The translations under genes and the position numbers were made by a program. A model generated the notes under the pieces. That model searched no databases and had not been told where the DNA came from. It saw only the letters and a list, made by a program, of their open reading frames with translations. 22,718 bases of DNA from CALJTV01 sp034433775 (lineage in GTDB: Bacteria > Chloroflexota > Dehalococcoidia > GIF9 > UBA5629): the NCBI GenBank assembly GCA_034433775.1, contig DAOUAI010000062.1, forward strand, positions 1 through 22,718, written 5' to 3'. Below, in pieces: positions 16,210 through 22,718 of this stretch. Every line of letters starts with the position of its first letter. Positions within the stretch are counted from its first letter, which is position 1.

Positions 16210-16452
16210 GTGGGTGATGGAACAAACTGCAGGGTCTGTGGTAGTCCATTTTTTGCTGGCAGGACTGTTTTCCGTTGCTCTTCCTGTGGCAGCCTTGCAC
16301 ATAGTTGGTGCTGGGAAAAACACGTGCTAGAAGCTCACAAGCCTCCTTTTATTACTGGCAGCATCGATTTGGATGGAAATTTCGTGCCGTCAAAGGGTGC
16401 TGGGGTAGAAAAAACCGCCCCGGCGGAAAAGGAAACTGTCCAAGTAAGATGA
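16210..16452 (+). CDS. Small RING-like zinc-ribbon protein
   Basis: The 80-residue protein starts with GTG, placed by GGAGGA seven bases upstream. Its N-terminal half carries C7-x2-C10, C23-x2-C26, H31, C34, H38 and H43, a spacing like a treble-clef or prokaryotic RING-type zinc site; the text CRVCGSPF...CSSCGSLAHSWCWEKH supports this. The second half (GSIDLDGNFVPSKG, then a charged tail) looks disordered. The specific function is unknown. It is the first gene behind the CIRCE-like operator, so it is predicted to be heat-induced, with three other cysteine-rich proteins and DnaJ downstream. Confidence 0.78.
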   Translation: MGDGTNCRVCGSPFFAGRTVFRCSSCGSLAHSWCWEKHVLEAHKPPFITGSIDLDGNFVPSKGAGVEKTAPAEKETVQVR

Positions 16453-16468
16453 TAATTGGGAGGTAAGC

Positions 16469-16681
16469 ATGCCTATCTATGAATATTACTGCCCCAAATG
16501 TGACAAAGAATTCGAGTTGATGCGCCCGCTTAGTCAGGCAGGTGAACCGGGTTGTTGTCCCACATGTGGAGAGAAGGGAGAGAAACTAATCTCGTGTTGC
16601 GCCTCGAAAATCGATTTCTACATCCGACCACCTTTAAAGCCACCCTTCAGGGGGCGGCCCAAGAAAGAAAAGGAGAGATGA
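16469..16681 (+). CDS. FmdB-type zinc-ribbon protein
   Basis: The 70-residue protein begins MPIYEYYCPKCDKEFE and continues with CCPTCGEKG, the usual N-terminal zinc ribbon of the FmdB/CxxC_CXXC_SSSS family, followed by a basic, proline-rich tail (RPPLKPPFRGRPKKEKER). Relatives are called putative regulators, with no firm function. The ribosome-binding site GGGAGG lies five bases before the ATG. The final ATGA couples it to the next gene. Confidence 0.88.
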   Translation: MPIYEYYCPKCDKEFELMRPLSQAGEPGCCPTCGEKGEKLISCCASKIDFYIRPPLKPPFRGRPKKEKER

Positions 16682-17223
16682 CCGGATATTCAACACAGGG
16701 AAAATCCTTTACTTTTCCCCGCTACTTACCAACAACATCAGCCATGGGTAGCACAGGTCCTTTCGTATCTATACACCGTGGTAACCTGGACACCGCACCA
16801 ACGTATTTCCCCTGCTTCCGCTGTGGAATCTGCTGCCGCAGCTACCAAGTACGCATCGACCTAGCAGAAGCCAAGTATATCGCTAACAGGCTTAAAATCA
16901 GTTGGGACGAATTTCTCACTAACTACATCGATAGCCGTTACCTTGGTGGAGAACAATTCCTTCTCCGTCATGAGCACGGCGCCTGTATCTTTCTGCGCCA
17001 GCTGAATGCCAAATTGACATCATGCCGGATCCATCCTTTTAAGCCGTCATCCTGTCAGAGCTGGACACCCAGCCCATTCAGGCGCGAATGCCAGCGTGGT
17101 CTAGCAGAACTCTGGTGTCTTGAGGTGGACGAAAATGGTAACCTGCAAGGTGATTTAGAAAACCTAACCCGATTTTACTCGTTCCTTCACCTCTATTGCA
17201 TCCAAACACCAGTTGACCAGTAA
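16678..17223 (+). CDS. YkgJ-family cysteine-cluster protein
   Basis: The 181-residue protein has the YkgJ signature PCFRCGICCRSYQVRID (C46, C49, C52, C53) followed by ACIFL and then CRIHPFKPSSCQSW, so the usual CxxCxxCC plus two later cysteines are present, consistent with a bound zinc or Fe-S centre. The function of the family is unknown. The start is the ATG at 16678 overlapping the FmdB stop; the frame is open further upstream, but that would lie inside the previous gene. The extra N-terminal 40 residues are not part of the domain. Confidence 0.88.
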   Translation: MTGYSTQGKSFTFPRYLPTTSAMGSTGPFVSIHRGNLDTAPTYFPCFRCGICCRSYQVRIDLAEAKYIANRLKISWDEFLTNYIDSRYLGGEQFLLRHEHGACIFLRQLNAKLTSCRIHPFKPSSCQSWTPSPFRRECQRGLAELWCLEVDENGNLQGDLENLTRFYSFLHLYCIQTPVDQ

Positions 17224-17250
17224 CCGGACAAAACTACGGAGGAAGACCCA

Positions 17251-17403
17251 ATGAAGATCTGCATCAAGAAAATCTACTGTACCAGTTGCCGCCGTCTGGT
17301 ACGCTGCCTCGAACAAGCGACCGATGGTTCCGTCCAAGTCATATGTGCAAGATGCGGCAGAGTCCTAAGGATATGGAACGGTATAACCTGGAAAGCGCTA
17401 TGA
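17251..17403 (+). CDS. 50-residue zinc-ribbon protein
   Basis: This small ORF has ATG at 17251 with GGAGG eight bases upstream and ends in TGA 14 bases before dnaJ. The product MKICIKKIYCTSCRRLVRCL continues with a second CxxC (VICARCGRVLRIW). Two CxxC pairs 19 residues apart are typical of a minimal zinc ribbon. It fits neatly between the YkgJ and dnaJ genes on the same strand. No specific family was recognised. Confidence 0.75.
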   Translation: MKICIKKIYCTSCRRLVRCLEQATDGSVQVICARCGRVLRIWNGITWKAL

Positions 17404-17417
17404 GGTGCCTGAAATAA

Positions 17418-18530
17418 ATGCTAAAACGCGACTATTACGAAGTACTTGGTATCAATCGAAATGCTGACGAAGCGACGATAAAACGCGCCTACCGGTCACT
17501 AGCTATGAAATATCACCCCGATAGAAATCCCGGGGACAGGCAAGCAATAGAGAAAATGAAAGAAATAAACGAGGCCTACGCAGTCCTTAGCGACAGAGAA
17601 AAGCGCTACCTATATGACACTTATGGGCATGCTGGTCTCGAGGGCTACACTACAGCCGATATATATCGCGGTACTGACTTTGCCAGTCTCTTTCGAGAGT
17701 TCGGGCTCAGTGACTTTGACTTCGGGTTTGGAAACAGCATTTTCAACACCATATTCGGCACCACAAGCAGCACCAAGACGCGAAGAAAGGGGATCGATAT
17801 CAGATACGATTTGGAGGTGACCCTTGAAGAGGTCGCTTACGGTGCAGAGAAAGAGATCGAGATACTGAAAACCCGGACTTGCAACCTGTGCCTCGGCAGC
17901 GGTGCCGGTGAGCATGGCCTTAAGGTCTGTGAACACTGTAAAGGCACAGGGCAGATCGTATTCGAACGAAGGTCTGGCTACAGCATTTTCCGCCAGATCA
18001 AGATCTGCAGTAAATGCCATGGTAAGGGTAACATCGTGGCTGAACCCTGTCCTGCATGTCAAGGCAAAGGGATTATGAAAGAGAAAAAAAAGATCTCAGT
18101 TTATGTCCCCCAAGGAGCAGATACTGGCTACACCATGGTAATAAGAGGCGAAGGTGAAGCAGGCGAAACAGGTATAGAACCGGGCGATCTTTACATAGTA
18201 CTTCAAGTTAAGGAGCACCCCTGCTTTGAAAGACGGGGTTGTGATATCTATACAACTAAAGAGATAACTTTTGTCCAAGCAGCACTGGGTGCCGAAGTAG
18301 AAGTACAGGGACTGTACGGCAATGTCAAGCTGAAAATACCTGAAGGCACCCAAACAGGCTCGACTTTTAGGGTAGTAAATGAGGGGATCCCCCACCTCAA
18401 CGGTCACAACAAAGGTGACCTTTATGTAACAGTAAAGGTAATAACCCCCAAAAACCTCAGCCAACAAGAAAAGCAACTACTGCAAGAATTTGATACGCTG
18501 CAAAAATCGAGGATGCGAAATGAGAGGTAA
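17418..18530 (+). CDS. dnaJ: Chaperone protein DnaJ
   Basis: The 370-residue Hsp40 stimulates the ATPase of DnaK. It has a J domain with HPD at 33-35 (YHPDRNPGD), a short Gly/Phe-type linker (DFDFGFGNSIFNTIFG), four zinc-finger repeats at C155/C158, C171/C174, C197/C200 and C211/C214, and the C-terminal substrate-binding domains, so it is a class A DnaJ. The linker is short and poor in glycine compared with E. coli DnaJ. It is not next to dnaK, grpE or hrcA here, so it may be a second DnaJ or a displaced one. It is the last gene of the CIRCE-controlled cluster; no terminator was found after it. Confidence 0.95.
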   Translation: MLKRDYYEVLGINRNADEATIKRAYRSLAMKYHPDRNPGDRQAIEKMKEINEAYAVLSDREKRYLYDTYGHAGLEGYTTADIYRGTDFASLFREFGLSDFDFGFGNSIFNTIFGTTSSTKTRRKGIDIRYDLEVTLEEVAYGAEKEIEILKTRTCNLCLGSGAGEHGLKVCEHCKGTGQIVFERRSGYSIFRQIKICSKCHGKGNIVAEPCPACQGKGIMKEKKKISVYVPQGADTGYTMVIRGEGEAGETGIEPGDLYIVLQVKEHPCFERRGCDIYTTKEITFVQAALGAEVEVQGLYGNVKLKIPEGTQTGSTFRVVNEGIPHLNGHNKGDLYVTVKVITPKNLSQQEKQLLQEFDTLQKSRMRNER

Positions 18531-18756
18531 AATTCCCTTATCCTGTACACGGGCTAAGTGGAGATTTAGTGTCTAGTATTGCTTCATCAATAGAATCAAG
18601 CTATGAGGACTTATCACTATAGAAATAAGTGCTTGACCTTCACTATAAGTGGCAGAACAATCCACGACATCTCTGTCACTAGCCTACTACACAGAAATAA
18701 CAAATCGGTTCCTGTAGCAGCATCAACAAAAGACCGCTAAACCAGGAGAACAAACT
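18531..18756 (+). other. Intergenic region between dnaJ and the helical ORF
   Basis: No gene, tRNA or clear terminator is seen. A TTGACC at 18633-18638 could be a -35 box, but the hexamer 17 bases downstream (AACAAT) is poor. Short imperfect repeats around 18610-18650 (ACTTAT/ATAAGT and CACTATAAGTG) are too weak to call. Confidence 0.5.
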
Positions 18757-19356
18757 ATGGAACTCTCTCCCTTAGCAAAAGAAAAACTAGCCAAAATCGG
18801 TGACCTGTCACCTAGCGAAAAGGAGGGGCTGAAGCTTGCTGAGAGACTTACATCGCTACTCGCTGATTATTTTACCGAGAGAATAGACCTCAACACCTTG
18901 TGGCTGGAGTTAAAAAAGCAAAAAGAGCACGGACACGAGTTCATGATTAAAGAGACGCAGGTCAGATTGCTCAACGCTATTACTTTGAGTAGCAATAAAT
19001 CTGACTTTGAGCGCTATCGCGATGCCATCCTGGGTTGCGAAGTGCTTAAAGAACAGGGGGCATACTCGGAGCTGGAACATGGTTTTAAATTACTTGAGAA
19101 CCTCCGTCAGAGATATCAACAGGAAAAAGAAGAGGCCTTTAACGCCGTTAAAGAAGGCCTTCGTAAACAGGTAGAAATGGCAGCCCGGCAGCTACTGAGG
19201 CAAAGTGCTAACAAGGATATGTCGGTAGATATTCAGAGTTCAGTGGAAGCCAATGCCCGGACAAGCCCACAATGGAGGAGTTTCTTGATAGAACATGAAA
19301 AAATCTATGGACAAAAATTTACTGATCTCGTGGCAAAAATAAAAGGGATGCTCTAA
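18757..19356 (+). CDS. Unrecognised helical protein upstream of groES
   Basis: The 199-residue protein is of a family I do not recognise. AGGAG lies eight bases before the ATG. The sequence is rich in K, E, L and Q, has one cysteine, no signal peptide and no membrane segment, and looks almost wholly alpha-helical, with a probable coiled coil around 105-145 (LENLRQRYQQEKEEAFNAVK). The N-terminus MELSPLAKEKLAKIGDLSPS is polar. It lies between dnaJ and groES on the same strand, which hints at a stress or protein-quality link but proves nothing. Confidence 0.8.
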   Translation: MELSPLAKEKLAKIGDLSPSEKEGLKLAERLTSLLADYFTERIDLNTLWLELKKQKEHGHEFMIKETQVRLLNAITLSSNKSDFERYRDAILGCEVLKEQGAYSELEHGFKLLENLRQRYQQEKEEAFNAVKEGLRKQVEMAARQLLRQSANKDMSVDIQSSVEANARTSPQWRSFLIEHEKIYGQKFTDLVAKIKGML

Positions 19357-19445
19357 AAACAAAACCAGCGGATAGAGCCATAGTTCCCCACCCAGAACTA
19401 GCACGAACTTTTAATTGCGAAGACATCCTTATCAGCATGTACCCC

Positions 19446-19474
19446 TTTACAAACCAAAATCATTGTGCTAAAAT
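19446..19474 (+). promoter_or_regulatory. groESL promoter
   Basis: The -35 box TTTACA (19446-19451), a 17-bp spacer and the -10 box TAAAAT (19469-19474) give a likely start near 19481, inside the CIRCE element. Confidence 0.75.
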
Positions 19475-19476
19475 TG

Positions 19477-19503
19477 TTAGCAGTCCAATGTTGAGAGTGC
19501 TAA
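19477..19503 (+). promoter_or_regulatory. CIRCE operator of groESL
   Basis: TTAGCAGTC-N9-GAGTGCTAA has the exact 27-bp CIRCE layout. The right arm is consensus; the left arm differs from TTAGCACTC at one base, the same change found in the element at 16136. It begins two bases after the -10 box and precedes groES by 28 bases. HrcA is the expected repressor; its gene is not in the window. Confidence 0.92.
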
Positions 19504-19531
19504 AAATATTAAAGTCAAGGAGGTAGAAGAA

Positions 19532-19828
19532 ATGGCAGTCAGATTTGAACCTTTAGGTGACAGGGTAGTGGTCAAACCCAAGCCCAAAGAAGAGGTTACC
19601 AAAGGTGGCATAGTGTTGCCAGACACAGCCAAAGAGAAGCCCCAAGAAGGAGAGGTAATAGCAGTGGGTCCTGGCAGACTTACAGACGATGGCAAAAGGA
19701 TCGCCATGGATGTAAAGGTAGGCGACATAGTTATTTATGCCAAGTATGGAGGTACGGAGATTAAGGAGGATGACGAAGAATTCATCATCCTCAGAGAAAG
19801 CGATATCCTGGCTAAGAAAGTGAAATAG
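19532..19828 (+). CDS. groES: Co-chaperonin GroES
   Basis: The 98-residue Hsp10 forms the lid of the GroEL folding chamber. It shows FEPLGDRVVVKPKPKEEVTKGGIVLPD with the mobile loop, VGDIVIYAKYGGTEI, and the usual C-terminus. GGAGG lies seven bases before the ATG at 19532. groEL follows after 26 bases in the same CIRCE-controlled operon. Confidence 0.98.
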   Translation: MAVRFEPLGDRVVVKPKPKEEVTKGGIVLPDTAKEKPQEGEVIAVGPGRLTDDGKRIAMDVKVGDIVIYAKYGGTEIKEDDEEFIILRESDILAKKVK

Positions 19829-19854
19829 ACAAATTTAAGGAGGAGGTAATAACA

Positions 19855-21462
19855 ATGGCAAAACAGATTATTTATGGTGAAGAGGCACGACGTGCCTTAA
19901 AAGCTGGAGTTGATGCTCTAGCCAACGCTGTCAAAGTAACTCTTGGTCCACGCGGGCGTCCTGTAGCACTAGAAAGGAAATTCGGTGCGCCCAACGTTAT
20001 CAACGATGGTGTCTCAATAGCTAAGGACATCGAGCTACCCGACCCGTTTGAAAACATGGGGGCTCAACTAGTCAAGGAGGCAGCCACTAAAACAAATGAC
20101 AAGTGTGGTGATGGCACCACCACAGCCACTGTTCTAGCTCAAGCCATTATTAGTGAAGGCTTCAAGAACATTGCTGCCGGTGCCGATGCCATGGCTATAA
20201 AACGTGGCATTGAAAAGGGGGTGACTGCCCTTGTGGAAGAGCTAAAGAAAATGGCAACCCCGGTGACTACCAAAGAGCAAGTAGCTCAGGTAGCTACCAT
20301 ATCAGCTGCCGATTCAGAAATAGGTAATCTTATCGCAGAAGTTATGGAAAAGGTAGGCAAGGATGGCGTAATCACTGTAGAAGAGTCAAAGGGACTCCAG
20401 TTCGAGACAGAATACGTTGAAGGCATGGAGTTCGACCGTGGCTATATCAGTCCTTACTTCATTACCAACCCAGAACTTATGAAGGCTGAGCTTGAAGAAC
20501 CATATATCCTCATCACCGACAAAAAGATCTCAGCTATTTCTGAGCTTTTACCTGTACTAGAGAAGGTACTCCAGGTTTCCAAAAACTTTGTAGTAATTGC
20601 AGAAGATGTAGAAGGTGAAGCTCTGGCTACACTGGTAGTCAATAAATTGCGTGGTACCCTCAACTGCCTGGCAGTAAAAGCACCTGGATTCGGCGACAGA
20701 CGTAAGGCAATGCTTGAAGATATAGCCATCCTCACCGGCGGCAAGGTCATTTCTGAGGAGGTAGGGAGAAAACTGGACTCAGCTACCATAGCTGACCTAG
20801 GTAGAGCAAGAAAGGTGGTAGCCGATAAAGACAATACTACCATTGTAGAGGGCAAAGGGTCAGAAGAGTCCATTCAGGCCCGCATTAAACAAATAAAGGC
20901 ACAGATTGAAGAGACCACGTCAGACTACGACAAGGAGAAGCTCCAAGAAAGACTGGCTAAACTGGCCGGCGGTGTAGCAGTCATCAAAGTCGGCGCTGCT
21001 ACTGAGGTCGAACTTAAGGAAAAGAAGCACCGAGTTGAGGATGCCTTGTCAGCAACCAGAGCAGCAGTAGAAGAAGGTATTCTACCCGGCGGCGGAGTAG
21101 CACTTATAAATGCAACACCTGTACTAGACAAAGCAAAGACAGAGGGCGACGAGGCTGTAGGCATTTCTATCCTAAAACGAGCTCTAGAGGAACCGCTACG
21201 CTGGATAGCTGAAAACGCCGGACAAGAGGGCTCAGTGGTAATAGACAAGGTCAAACGCAGTAAGAAGGGCATTGGCTATGATGCGCTAAAAGACGAGTTC
21301 GGCGATATGGTTTCCAAGGGTATCATCGACCCGCTCAAAGTTACCAGAACTGCCCTAGAGAATGCTGCCAGCATTGCAAACATGATCCTGACCACTGAAT
21401 CGCTGGTGGCTGATATCCCGGAAAAAGAAAAGACAACTACTCCGCCTATGCCTGAATATTAG
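19855..21462 (+). CDS. groEL: Chaperonin GroEL
   Basis: The 535-residue Hsp60 subunit forms the double-ring ATP-driven folding machine. Typical parts are VTLGPRGRPVALE, NDGVSIAKDIELPDPFENMGAQLVKEAA, the nucleotide motif CGDGTTTATVL, APGFGDRRKAMLEDIA and LPGGGVALINA. The C-terminus is PEKEKTTTPPMPEY rather than the glycine-methionine repeat of many GroELs. AGGAGG lies eight bases before the ATG. One groESL copy is seen. The operon ends at the terminator that follows. Confidence 0.98.
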   Translation: MAKQIIYGEEARRALKAGVDALANAVKVTLGPRGRPVALERKFGAPNVINDGVSIAKDIELPDPFENMGAQLVKEAATKTNDKCGDGTTTATVLAQAIISEGFKNIAAGADAMAIKRGIEKGVTALVEELKKMATPVTTKEQVAQVATISAADSEIGNLIAEVMEKVGKDGVITVEESKGLQFETEYVEGMEFDRGYISPYFITNPELMKAELEEPYILITDKKISAISELLPVLEKVLQVSKNFVVIAEDVEGEALATLVVNKLRGTLNCLAVKAPGFGDRRKAMLEDIAILTGGKVISEEVGRKLDSATIADLGRARKVVADKDNTTIVEGKGSEESIQARIKQIKAQIEETTSDYDKEKLQERLAKLAGGVAVIKVGAATEVELKEKKHRVEDALSATRAAVEEGILPGGGVALINATPVLDKAKTEGDEAVGISILKRALEEPLRWIAENAGQEGSVVIDKVKRSKKGIGYDALKDEFGDMVSKGIIDPLKVTRTALENAASIANMILTTESLVADIPEKEKTTTPPMPEY

Positions 21463-21471
21463 TCCCACTAC

Positions 21472-21509
21472 AACAAGGAGCTACCTCCTGAGGTAGCTCC
21501 TTGTTTTTT
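21472..21509 (+). terminator. Intrinsic terminator of groESL
   Basis: A perfect 14-bp stem (ACAAGGAGCTACCT, 21473-21486, with AGGTAGCTCCTTGT, 21491-21504) has a 4-base loop CCTG, extends by one A-T pair, and is followed by a T run to 21509. It is the clearest terminator in the window. It abuts the stop codon of the convergent peptidase gene. In the other direction there is no good T tract, so it is mainly one-way. Confidence 0.95.
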
Positions 21510-22718
21510 ATATGTTGAGTGTCTTCACCAGCAAATCCTCGTCCTTTACCGGACCCACCACAGCCAGACTGAAATGTCCCGGAGTAAAAAGAGCCCGGGC
21601 TACTCGCTTTAAATCCTCGGTAGTGACAGCTTCAACCAGAGCAATAACCTCATCGACACTGAGTATACGTTTGGCAAGTAATTCCTGCACTCCTAGCCAG
21701 CCAGCAACAGCCCGACTATTTTCAAGGCTCAATATTAACCTTCCTTTAGCTATCTCCTTAGCTTTGTCTAGCTCGCTTTGCGTGACATCTTCCATTATGG
21801 CAACCAGCTCTTCGACAATAGCCCTGACTGCAGCCTCACCATGCTCCGGGTCAACACCAGCGTGAACAATAAAAGCGCCTGTGTCGGTGAAATGATCAGC
21901 ATAGCTGTGAATTTCATAAGCAAGCCCGCGCTCCTCCCGCAATCTAAGAAACAGGCGGCTACTCATCCCCTCACCCATAATAATGCTCAGGAGATCGATA
22001 GCATAACGGTCAGGATGAAAGATAGACACCCCGGGTACACCCAAGCAAATTTGAAGTTGCTCCGTTTCTCGAAATTCAATTTTTGCCCGGTTGCGCTCAG
22101 CGACTCCAGTACTCGAAAAACCAGCGAATACGTCGCCACTTTGCCAACCGTCAACGGCTTGGGCAATAACATCCTCTGCCTGTTTTTGGTCTATATCTCC
22201 TGCAACGCTAGCTACAACATTGTTAGATAGATAATGACCCTGGTAGAATTCCATAATCTGCTGGCGTGTTAATGAAGCCACAGTTTCCTTACTTCCAGCA
22301 ATATCACGCCCCAGAGGTTGCCCAGACCACAAGAGTTCGTCAATTAGCATCGCCACACGTTGCCTCGGGGAGTCAAGACTCATGTTTATCTCCTCAATAA
22401 TTACTTGACGTTCACGCTCAATGTCGCCCATCTCGAAGCGAGGATTACGTATTATATCTACTAGCACATCAACAGCCAGGTGTAGATATCTACTCGGTAC
22501 CCGGCACCAGAAAGAGGTTAATTCTTTGTCCGTGCCGCCATTCAGGATTCCACCCACACTTTCTATCGCCTCACTGATCTCCCTAGCGCTCTTTCGCTTT
22601 TGTGTTCCCTTAAAACAAAGGTGCTCCACAAAATGGGCAACACCAGCAGAGGAATCGGATTCATATCTCGGACCAGCGCCTATAAAAAACACTATTGACA
22701 CCGAGCGCGTATAGGGCA
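21508..22718 (-). CDS. M16 family zinc metallopeptidase, 5' end cut by window edge
   Basis: About 402 residues of an M16 (insulinase/processing-peptidase-like) protein are present. The inverted zinc motif HFVEH with the following LCFKGT is near the start, and the downstream acidic ligand region reads ERERQVIIEEINM. GLAYEIHSYADHFTDTGAF and FTPGHFSLAVVGP belong to the second half-domain. The frame continues to the edge as PYTRSVSIVFFIGAG, so the true start lies beyond 22718 and only the first 20-30 residues are missing. Such proteins degrade or process peptides in the cytoplasm or envelope. The stop touches the groESL terminator. Confidence 0.93.
   Translation of the reverse strand, partial: PYTRSVSIVFFIGAGPRYESDSSAGVAHFVEHLCFKGTQKRKSAREISEAIESVGGILNGGTDKELTSFWCRVPSRYLHLAVDVLVDIIRNPRFEMGDIERERQVIIEEINMSLDSPRQRVAMLIDELLWSGQPLGRDIAGSKETVASLTRQQIMEFYQGHYLSNNVVASVAGDIDQKQAEDVIAQAVDGWQSGDVFAGFSSTGVAERNRAKIEFRETEQLQICLGVPGVSIFHPDRYAIDLLSIIMGEGMSSRLFLRLREERGLAYEIHSYADHFTDTGAFIVHAGVDPEHGEAAVRAIVEELVAIMEDVTQSELDKAKEIAKGRLILSLENSRAVAGWLGVQELLAKRILSVDEVIALVEAVTTEDLKRVARALFTPGHFSLAVVGPVKDEDLLVKTLNI

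Noticed and set aside
17610..18476. Minus-strand ORFs of 150 and 126 codons
   Set aside because: Antisense to dnaJ, with no motif or ribosome-binding site.
18603..18738. 45-codon plus-strand ORF before the helical protein
   Set aside because: No ribosome-binding site and no recognisable composition or motif.
20454..21272. Minus-strand ORFs of 139 and 115 codons, serine-rich
   Set aside because: Antisense shadows of groEL.
21472..21509. Bidirectional terminator for groESL and the M16 gene
   Set aside because: The stem is symmetric, but the minus-strand side lacks a proper T run, so only plus-strand termination is claimed.
21778..22230. 150-codon plus-strand ORF
   Set aside because: Antisense to the M16 peptidase, with no family signature.

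Overview
The window is bacterial chromosome with moderate, slightly AT-leaning base composition. It most likely comes from the Chloroflexota, class Dehalococcoidia or a near relative. This rests on recalled similarity of the 16S rRNA gene to Dehalococcoides and on the 16S gene standing alone, with no tRNA, 23S or 5S beside it. No database search was possible. Genes are dense, GTG and TTG starts are frequent, and no insertion sequence, prophage, CRISPR array or tRNA gene was seen.

Layout on the minus strand, in transcription order. The right edge holds the 3' part of an M16 zinc peptidase (21508-22718). Next is an autoregulated-looking operon from 15984 to 13211: a small XRE repressor, then DUF72, DUF488 and DUF2851 proteins. 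From 12210 to 6243 runs a long, tightly packed housekeeping operon: pdxS, pdxT, an R3H-domain AAA ATPase, tmk, mnmA, rnhB and yraN, preceded by a leader with two possible small ORFs. An acyl-CoA synthetase (6114-4381) has its own promoter. Then come the 16S rRNA gene (4150-2638), with a strong promoter and a perfect 26-bp processing stem, and a molybdenum-cofactor group: mobA, moeA and a DUF362 gene running off the left edge.

Layout on the plus strand. tsaD (12274-13257) starts just after an extended -10 box and looks leaderless. A cluster from 16210 to 18530 encodes three small zinc-ribbon proteins, a YkgJ-type cysteine-cluster protein and a DnaJ co-chaperone. Then come an unrecognised helical protein (18757-19356), groES and groEL, closed by a strong intrinsic terminator at about 21510.

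The clearest regulatory theme is heat shock. Two CIRCE-type operators (the HrcA binding site) lie just downstream of good promoters, one before the zinc-ribbon/dnaJ cluster and one before groESL. Both carry the same departure from consensus in the left arm. This places four poorly characterised zinc/cysteine proteins in the predicted HrcA regulon together with dnaJ and groESL. A second theme is a palindromic operator inside the promoter of the XRE-DUF72-DUF488-DUF2851 operon. These two cassettes are the best candidates here for undescribed biology. The rest is ordinary core metabolism and translation: pyridoxal phosphate and Moco synthesis, tRNA modification, dTMP kinase, RNase HII and acyl-CoA activation.
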